From the NCBI GenBank assembly GCA_002842205.1, contig PHCI01000026.1, forward strand, positions 1 to 47,505: DNA of 47,505 bases, in the 5' to 3' direction. The notes beneath the pieces are model-generated. The model saw only the letters and a list, made by a program, of their open reading frames with translations. It was not told the DNA's origin and did not search any database. This DNA comes from Betaproteobacteria bacterium HGW-Betaproteobacteria-3 (GTDB lineage Bacteria; Pseudomonadota; Gammaproteobacteria; Burkholderiales; Burkholderiaceae_C). Positions 24,461-29,828 of the stretch are shown in pieces. The translations under genes were made by a program, and so were the position numbers. How positions within the stretch are numbered: position 1 is the stretch's first letter; each line of letters starts with the position of its first letter.

Positions 24461-25354
24461 TCAGGCTGGCCGGGCCGGGCCCAGCCAATCAAGCAGCAGC
24501 CGGGTCACGGCCGCCGGTTGCTCGCGGTGCAAAAAGTGCCCGGCCCCGGGCACCTCGGCGTAGCGGTATTCGTCGGTGAAGTGCCGACCCTGATCGCGCA
24601 TCAGTTCGGCGCGCAGGTCGTCGGCGCCGCACAGGGCCAGCGTGGGCACGGCAATCGGGCGGCTCATCAGCGCGCGCAAGGGCTCCAGTGCCGGGTCGCC
24701 CCTGGCAGGGTCGAGCATGGCGCGGTAATAGGCCAGCGTGGCAGGCAGCACGCCGGGTTGGGCCAGCGTGGCCTTGACGCTGGCGACGTGGGCGGCGTCT
24801 TCAAAACCGGGCGAAGTCCAGTAGTCCCACAGGTAATCGATGAAGGCAAAGTCGTGCGCGGCAATGGCGCGCTCGGGCAAGTCGGGCAGCTGGAAGAACC
24901 ACCAATGGAACGAGCGGTGAATGTGCCTGGGGTTGAGCAGGCTGGCGGCCACTTCGGTGGGGTGCGGCACGGCCATCACCACGGCGCGGTCGATCAGCTC
25001 AGGGTGGGCGGCCAGCACCGCGTAGGCGATGATCGCGCCCCAGTCCTGCCCCACCAGATGCACCGGCTGGCCCCCACCTGGCGTGCGATCCAGGGCGCGG
25101 ATCAGCGCCACCACGTCGGCCACCAGCGTGGCCTTGTCAAAGTAAGCTGGCGCGGGCACCGCCGTGGGCGCGTAGCCGCGCAGGAACGGTGCCACCACGC
25201 GGTAGCCCGCCGCGGCCAGCGCCGGCATCTGGTGCGACCAGGTGTGCGCGTGGTTGGGAAAGCCGTGCAACAGCAGCACCAGCGGGCCGCGGCCCTGCGT
25301 GCGGTCTTCGCTCAGGCAGGCGAAATCAAGGCCGTTGGCGTGGACGTGCAACAT
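24461..25354 (-). CDS. Alpha/beta hydrolase, epoxide hydrolase-like
   Basis: From the ATG at 25354 the 297-residue protein shows the oxyanion motif LLLHGFPNHAHTWSHQMPAL, the nucleophile elbow VGQDWGAIIAY (Asp nucleophile, as in epoxide hydrolases and haloalkane dehalogenases) and the C-terminal VPGAGHFLHREQP with the catalytic His. Cap-domain aromatics FHWWFFQLPDLPE are typical of epoxide hydrolases. Substrate unknown. It diverges from the KTSC gene, whose start is 41 bp away. Confidence 0.85.
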   Translation of the reverse strand: MLHVHANGLDFACLSEDRTQGRGPLVLLLHGFPNHAHTWSHQMPALAAAGYRVVAPFLRGYAPTAVPAPAYFDKATLVADVVALIRALDRTPGGGQPVHLVGQDWGAIIAYAVLAAHPELIDRAVVMAVPHPTEVAASLLNPRHIHRSFHWWFFQLPDLPERAIAAHDFAFIDYLWDYWTSPGFEDAAHVASVKATLAQPGVLPATLAYYRAMLDPARGDPALEPLRALMSRPIAVPTLALCGADDLRAELMRDQGRHFTDEYRYAEVPGAGHFLHREQPAAVTRLLLDWLGPARPA

Positions 25355-25395
25355 GGCCAAAGCGTAACATTTCCATCGCCAACGAAAGCCCCTCC

Positions 25396-25710
25396 ATGCC
25401 CACCAAAACCTTCACCACCGGCCGCATCCGCCAGGCCGTGTATGACCCGGCCAACCGCCAGCTCGACGTGCACTGGGACAACAAGACCGTCCACGCCTAC
25501 AAGCCCGTGCCCGAAGAGGTGTACCGCCGCCTGTGCAACGCGCCCACCCCCGCCACCTACTGGGAAGACCGCATTGCCGAGGAATACCCCAAGGCCACGC
25601 CCATGAAGGCGCCTGGCGCGGGCGCCGACAAGCCCAGGGACTTGAGCGACCTGTTTGGCAACCTGCCCGCAGACCCCGACGACAACACCCAGGAAGGCCC
25701 CAAACCATGA
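25396..25710 (+). CDS. KTSC domain protein
   Basis: The 104-residue protein begins MPTKTFTTGRIRQAVYDPANRQLDVHW and continues AYKPVPEEVYRRLCNAPTPATYWEDRI. This is a KTSC domain, known from the C-terminus of some lysyl-tRNA synthetases and as free-standing proteins, probably RNA binding. A proline-rich tail follows. Its TGA stop overlaps an ATG as ATGA at 25707-25710, as if another gene was once coupled to it. Confidence 0.75.
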   Translation: MPTKTFTTGRIRQAVYDPANRQLDVHWDNKTVHAYKPVPEEVYRRLCNAPTPATYWEDRIAEEYPKATPMKAPGAGADKPRDLSDLFGNLPADPDDNTQEGPKP

Positions 25711-25838
25711 CCCACTTCGCCCCCGTGGCGCTGGAGCACGCCAACCGCCTTATCCCCGAGCGGCACACGCAAGACGCCAACAACACCTGCCTTGCCGAAG
25801 TCAGGGTCGTGGCAGGGCCTGCCGGACGGTCAGCCGCG
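25707..25838 (+). pseudogene. Possible gene remnant coupled to the KTSC gene
   Basis: An ATG overlapping the KTSC stop starts MTHFAPVALEHANRLIPERH and a further 24 plausible codons. The frame then runs into the antisense strand of the convergent VOC gene. I read it as either a truncated gene or chance. No family is recognised. Confidence 0.3.
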
Positions 25839-26309
25839 CACCGCCGCCTCAATGGCGGCAATGTCAATCTTGGTCATGGTCATCATCGCCTCGAACGCGC
25901 GCTTGGCCGCGGCGCGGTCGCCGCTGGTGTAGGCCGCCGTCAGCACGCGCGGCGTGATCTGCCACGACAGGCCCCACTTGTCTTGGCACCAGCCGCAGGC
26001 GTTGGCCGAGCCACCGTTGGCAATGATGGCGTTCCACAACCGGTCGGTTTCTTCCTGGGTGTCGGTGGCAATCTGGAACGAAAACGCCATGCTGTGCGGG
26101 CTGCCCGGCCCCCCGTTCATGCCGATGCACGGAACGCCCGCCACCGTGAACTCCACCGTCAACACATCGCCCGCCTTGCCCGCGGGGTAGTCGCTGGGCG
26201 CGCGGTGCACGGCACCCACCGAACTGTCGGGGAACGTCTGGGCGTAGAACTGCGCGGCTTCGAGCGCGGTGCCGTCGTACCAGAGGCAGATGGTGTTTTT
26301 GCTGATCAT
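25830..26309 (-). CDS. VOC superfamily protein (PhnB-like glyoxalase fold)
   Basis: The 159-residue protein has the PhnB/3-demethylubiquinone-like pattern: ISKNTICLWYDGTALEAAQFY, FTVAGVPCIGMNGGP, HSMAFSFQI, and CGWCQDKWGLSWQITPR near the end. Free-standing members of this VOC subfamily have no assigned reaction. A good ribosome site (GGAGCC) precedes the ATG. Its 3' end meets the remnant behind the KTSC gene. Confidence 0.8.
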   Translation of the reverse strand: MISKNTICLWYDGTALEAAQFYAQTFPDSSVGAVHRAPSDYPAGKAGDVLTVEFTVAGVPCIGMNGGPGSPHSMAFSFQIATDTQEETDRLWNAIIANGGSANACGWCQDKWGLSWQITPRVLTAAYTSGDRAAAKRAFEAMMTMTKIDIAAIEAAVRG

Positions 26310-26612
26310 GGGGGCTCCTCAATAGCGCAGTTAGAGCGCCCATTATTGATCCCCAGTTGCAAACGATTCGCCATCTGGGGGCGGGGAAGTTCTTGAAGGA
26401 AGATGTGCCGGCGAAGGCTGAACGCTACTAGCAAAACTTGGAGCGTTGTTGCGAGTCTTGGCTGCAAGCTGTTAGCTGGTCTCGACTCAATGTGACTATT
26501 CGACGCGTAGCAGTGAAGCGTTTTCACTTTCTGCGCATGACGTGCGCTACATATCACGTCGCGCATCAGTGGCGCCGTGGCCGAGTTAATGGCCACGGCG
26601 CCAACCTTGGAC
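26310..26612. other. Intergenic with 13-bp-stem hairpin (26570-26603)
   Basis: No gene is convincing here. TGGCGCCGTGGCC at 26570-26582 pairs perfectly with GGCCACGGCGCCA at 26591-26603 across an eight-base loop. It lies 10 bp beyond the stop of the AIPR-like gene and probably ends or protects its mRNA, though no T-run follows. GC content falls from here rightward, marking the edge of the accessory islet. Confidence 0.6.
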
Positions 26613-27971
26613 TCACTTCTCTTGCAGCATCAACTCAGTCCTGAACGCGTCCAAAACAAGCTCATACGAGCCTTCGTTTTTGCCGACCTTTTGAGGATCG
26701 AACTTGTACGCATCGAGGATGACGCGGTACTTACGGACAATTTGCGGGAGATGACGATCCAAGAACTTCTTCGGATCTTGTGCCCAAGCGACACTGCCAT
26801 CGGCCGTAACTTTCATAAGGGCCTTTAACCCGTACACCAGCGGCATGATCAAACCATCTGGATAGCTGTATTCCACCTCCTCATCGGTGAAGTAGGTGCT
26901 TGGCTTTGTCTTCATTTTGTCTGCCATCTTCACCACTGAAATCTTGCCAAACTTACCGTCGTTTTCGTTATACGCGAACGGAAAATCCGTATAGATCTTG
27001 TCGTACAGCGCAGGTAGCTTGCCTGCCATTGACAAAGCGCTTTTGATCGCCTTGTTGTGAACTTCGCGGGTGTATTCCCCATCAGTAGGGTTAGACACCC
27101 TGTCGTCACTCATCAACTCGTCGAACAACTTTGCGCATTCTCCTTTGTTGCGGTAGATGTTTTGAGGTGGGAATGTAGGTACATAGTCCAGTCCAAGCGT
27201 GGAAAGCGGAATCCAAGAAAGGGCTATCAAATCGCGCGCCTTTATCTCGCCACCATCATTTGTCTTCCATTCGACGCGGCTCGCAATTGACACAGGAAGC
27301 GCGTTGCGCAGATCTTCGTAGAAGCCTTTCTTATTTGCTTTCGTCTCCAGCGTCAGTTGCACATTGTTGTTGCGAGCCGAGCAAATCGAGAGCAGCGATC
27401 GGTTGAATTCTTCCATTGCATCGTCACTCTCAAGATCCGATGGAACCAGGATCTCGATCGGTACCAGAAAGTCTAGTGCGCCCTCGTCGTACCCGTCTTC
27501 GTCGGGCTTGATTTTGCGCAGTACTTCAATCTCGTCGCGGTGCTCGTCCCACATGTCTTTGAATTCGGGCCAGCGACGGATCTTGCGCTTAACAGCTTCA
27601 TCGCCCAGGGCATTGATCAGGATGTGAGTGCCGATGGCAAGTGCGTTGTGCCCACCATCGAGGATGCCTTCGATCTTCGTGTTCTCAAACATCAGGCGGT
27701 ATCGATTGCGTTGTAGCTTTTCGTACGACGATGCGCCGACCAAGATGCCCTTTGTTTTGAAAACGAAGGTGTCGGGCGTCTCCACGATACTCTCAAGAAT
27801 GTCCTCAGTTACCTGCCCAGCTTTTGCGGAGCGTGGGTTGGCTTCCAGGTCAGCTGAGTCAAAAAGCTGCAGCAATTCGCGGGCGCGAGCGAAGCCAAAT
27901 ATACGAAGAACCGATCCTGCTGCCTGTTCAGCAACTTGATCAAAACGAACAATAATGCTTGTGGGATTCAT
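26613..27971 (-). CDS. AIPR-like protein, possible phage-resistance gene
   Basis: The 452-residue protein has an early FVFKTKGILVGASSY segment followed by IEGILDGGHNALAIGTHIL. This resembles the KNGI..GGQT order of AIPR (abortive infection phage resistance) and DGQHR-type proteins. The remainder includes FLVPIEILVP, FNRSLLSICSARNNNVQLT and IALSWIPLSTLG. No membrane segment is seen. Codon use is less GC-rich than the flanking genes, and the gene stands alone between a VOC gene and a toxin-antitoxin pair, so horizontal gain is likely. The AIPR link rests on short motifs only. Confidence 0.5.
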   Translation of the reverse strand: MNPTSIIVRFDQVAEQAAGSVLRIFGFARARELLQLFDSADLEANPRSAKAGQVTEDILESIVETPDTFVFKTKGILVGASSYEKLQRNRYRLMFENTKIEGILDGGHNALAIGTHILINALGDEAVKRKIRRWPEFKDMWDEHRDEIEVLRKIKPDEDGYDEGALDFLVPIEILVPSDLESDDAMEEFNRSLLSICSARNNNVQLTLETKANKKGFYEDLRNALPVSIASRVEWKTNDGGEIKARDLIALSWIPLSTLGLDYVPTFPPQNIYRNKGECAKLFDELMSDDRVSNPTDGEYTREVHNKAIKSALSMAGKLPALYDKIYTDFPFAYNENDGKFGKISVVKMADKMKTKPSTYFTDEEVEYSYPDGLIMPLVYGLKALMKVTADGSVAWAQDPKKFLDRHLPQIVRKYRVILDAYKFDPQKVGKNEGSYELVLDAFRTELMLQEK

Positions 27972-28264
27972 TTCCGGATTTCCTTAAAAAAAGGTCCGGC
28001 TTTGGAAGAAGGACGCAGGTAAACGCAATGCTGCCTGCAACCTTTGCCACCGTCCGGTAGCTTTCAATCCAAAACCATTCCAGGTTCACAAAACCGCCCC
28101 TCATCCGAGATGGCGCATTGAAAGTATATCAGGCGTGCCGTCGGTGTGAATGGTGTGGACAGGAACGTGTGCTGCCGTTGGTCGGTAGTAGCGAGTTGCG
28201 ACCCTGCGGCGGCTCCGAGATCACAACGCACTTTGCGGATCCGCATTTGCCCGTTTGGGCGCGC
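27972..28264. other. Intergenic, no gene seen
   Basis: These 293 bases hold the upstream region of the AIPR-like gene. A TCCGGATT stretch and an A-run lie next to its start. I see no further gene, repeat or strong promoter. Confidence 0.4.
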
Positions 28265-28432
28265 TCACCCCGGCAACGGCAACGCCGTCTTGTACCTTAC
28301 CTGCTTCAGCGCGAATGACGATCGTATCTTCTCAATCCCCGGGATCGGCGTGAGCTGCTCCAGGATGAATTTCTCCAGCGTGGCCACGTCGGCCACGACA
28401 GAGCGGATCGGGTCGTCACTATCGCCGTTCGG
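28265..28432 (-). pseudogene. Lrp/AsnC C-terminal fragment (second copy of lrp 3' end)
   Basis: On the minus strand this reads GDSDDPIRSVVADVATLEKF then ILEQLTPIPGIEKIR and SSFALKQVRYKTALPLPG-stop. It matches the C-terminus of the intact lrp gene at 29258. From 28271 it aligns with 29267 onward for about 150 bp. Many differences are synonymous (for example ATA CGA TCG TCA versus ATC CGG TCG AGT), so the copies diverged as functional genes. The N-terminal two thirds are missing, so it is a remnant. Confidence 0.85.
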
Positions 28433-28446
28433 TCGCCATCAAACTA

Positions 28447-28475
28447 TTGCACAGAGTGCTATAGATCGATAGAAT
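28447..28475 (+). promoter_or_regulatory. Promoter and operator of the HigBA-type module
   Basis: TTGCAC (28447-28452) and TAGAAT (28470-28475) are 17 bp apart. The imperfect palindrome CTATAGATCGATAG (28459-28472) overlaps the -10 element, where an antitoxin complex would repress. Transcription would begin at about the GTG start codon, so the mRNA may be leaderless. Confidence 0.6.
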
Positions 28476-28482
28476 CCCCAAC

Positions 28483-28863
28483 GTGAAAAGAGTCTTCAAG
28501 ACCAAGACCTTCAGCCGCTGGGCGCGCAAGGTGGTGAGCGATGCCGTGCTGTGCGAAGCGGCGCGTGAAATTGAGCGGGGTTTGTTTGAGGCCGATCTGG
28601 GCGGCGGGTTGTGCAAAAAGCGCGTTGCCTTGCCGGGGCAGGGCAAAAGCGGCTCGTCGCGCACCTTGGTGGCCAAGAAGCACAAGGACGCGATTTTCTT
28701 TTTGGCGGGCCGCGAAAAGAGCCAACCCGGCACGGACTTTTCAGACCCCGAAGTCGAGGCCGCCAAGATCATTGCCGCGGGCCTGCAGGCCGCTGACGGC
28801 GATAAGCTGGACGAACTGGTTGCCGCTGAAATTTTGAAGGAGATTTGCCATGCCGTTGATTGA
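28483..28863 (+). CDS. RelE/HigB-type toxin
   Basis: The 126-residue protein starts at GTG. It shows KTKTFSRWARK, then LCEAAREIERGLFEADLGGGLCKKRVALPGQGKSG, then RTLVAKKHKDAIFFLAGREKSQ, the order of the Pfam RelE (PF06296) toxin family. Such toxins cleave mRNA, usually on the ribosome. It precedes its antitoxin gene and overlaps it by 14 bp, the toxin-first order of HigBA. Basic residues are clustered as expected for RNA binding. The family is clear; the cleavage specificity is not. Confidence 0.8.
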   Translation: MKRVFKTKTFSRWARKVVSDAVLCEAAREIERGLFEADLGGGLCKKRVALPGQGKSGSSRTLVAKKHKDAIFFLAGREKSQPGTDFSDPEVEAAKIIAAGLQAADGDKLDELVAAEILKEICHAVD

Positions 28864-29239
28864 ACGTACAGCCGTCAAGCGCGCTGCCGTCAAACGCACC
28901 GCGCAACCCAGGAAGGTTTCTGGCGCCAAAAACCGGGTGCTCGACGAAATGCTGGAGATGGCGCAAGCCCTGCAGGCCCATGCGCTGATTTCGCGGCAAG
29001 ACATGGCCCGGCTCAAGCTCATCTGCGAGGCGCCGCCCGAGTACACGGCCGAGAAGGTGACCGCCATTCGCGTGGGCAAGGCCAAGGTGAGCCAGTCGGT
29101 GCTGGCGTCGATGTTGAACGTGAGCGTGTCGGCCGTGCAAAAGTGGGAGTCGCCCAGCTCGGGCAAGCACCCCAGCGGCGCCGCGGCCAAGCTGCTTCAG
29201 CTGATTGACAAAAAGGGGCTGGAAGCCATCGTGACCTGA
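28850..29239 (+). CDS. HigA-type antitoxin with helix-turn-helix
   Basis: The 129-residue protein has a basic N-terminus with a doubled AVKR motif, a helical middle (RVLDEMLEMAQALQAHALISR) and a C-terminal XRE-type helix-turn-helix, KVSQSVLASMLNVSVSAVQKWE (about 79-100). PSGAAAKLLQLIDKKG follows, typical of antitoxins paired with PF06296 toxins. It would neutralise the toxin and repress the promoter at 28447. It overlaps the toxin gene by 14 bp and is convergent with lrp, with 18 bp between their stops. Confidence 0.82.
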   Translation: MPLIERTAVKRAAVKRTAQPRKVSGAKNRVLDEMLEMAQALQAHALISRQDMARLKLICEAPPEYTAEKVTAIRVGKAKVSQSVLASMLNVSVSAVQKWESPSSGKHPSGAAAKLLQLIDKKGLEAIVT

Positions 29240-29257
29240 GCCGCGCCCACGCCGCCG

Positions 29258-29734
29258 TCACATCAGCGGCAACGGCAACGCCGTCTTGTACCGCACCTGC
29301 TTCAGCGCAAAACTCGACCGGATCTTCTCAATCCCCGGGATCGGCGTGAGCTGCTCCAGGATGAATTTCTCCAGCGCGGCCATGTCGGCCACGGCCACGC
29401 GAATCAGGTAGTCGCTGTCACCGGTCATCAGGTAGCACTCCATCACCTCGTCGTGCTCGGCAATGCGCCGCTCAAACTCGGCCAGCGCTTCCTTGCTTTG
29501 CGTTTTGAGGCTGATGTTGATGAACACGTTCAGCCCCAGGCCCAGCGCGGCGGCGTTGGCCAGCGCCACGTAGCGCGCAATCACGCCCGCGGCCTCGAGC
29601 GCCTTCACGCGCGCCAGGCACGGCGACGGGCTCAGGTGCACGCGCCGCGCCAGCGCCACGTTGGACAGCGCGCCGTCGGTTTGCAGTTCGTGCAGGATGC
29701 GTAAATCCAGGGTGTCGAGCTTCATGTGCTGCAT
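29258..29734 (-). CDS. Lrp/AsnC family transcriptional regulator
   Basis: The 158-residue protein (ATG at 29734, alternative 29725) has a winged helix, LDTLDLRILHELQTDGALSNVALARRVHLSPSPC, and a RAM domain with YLMTGDSDYLIRVAVAD and FILEQLTPIPGIEKIRSSF. Lrp/AsnC proteins sense amino acids and control catabolic genes. It diverges from the aceE-like gene with 94 bp between starts, so it probably controls that gene. In Pseudomonas putida an Lrp-type protein controls mdeB, an E1-type alpha-ketobutyrate dehydrogenase gene; the arrangement here is similar. A second, partial copy of its 3' end lies about 1 kb away. Confidence 0.9.
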   Translation of the reverse strand: MQHMKLDTLDLRILHELQTDGALSNVALARRVHLSPSPCLARVKALEAAGVIARYVALANAAALGLGLNVFINISLKTQSKEALAEFERRIAEHDEVMECYLMTGDSDYLIRVAVADMAALEKFILEQLTPIPGIEKIRSSFALKQVRYKTALPLPLM

Positions 29735-29828
29735 TTTGTACTGATGACGGCATGTTGTGCTGTTTAAAGTTGCTTGGGCGCTTGCCAACAGCAACCCATT
29801 TCACACCAAACGGCCTAAAGTGCCGGGT

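Noticed and set aside
26306-26596. 96-residue minus ORF upstream of the VOC gene
   Set aside because: It begins inside the hairpin region and shows no family pattern; the region is AT-richer intergenic sequence.
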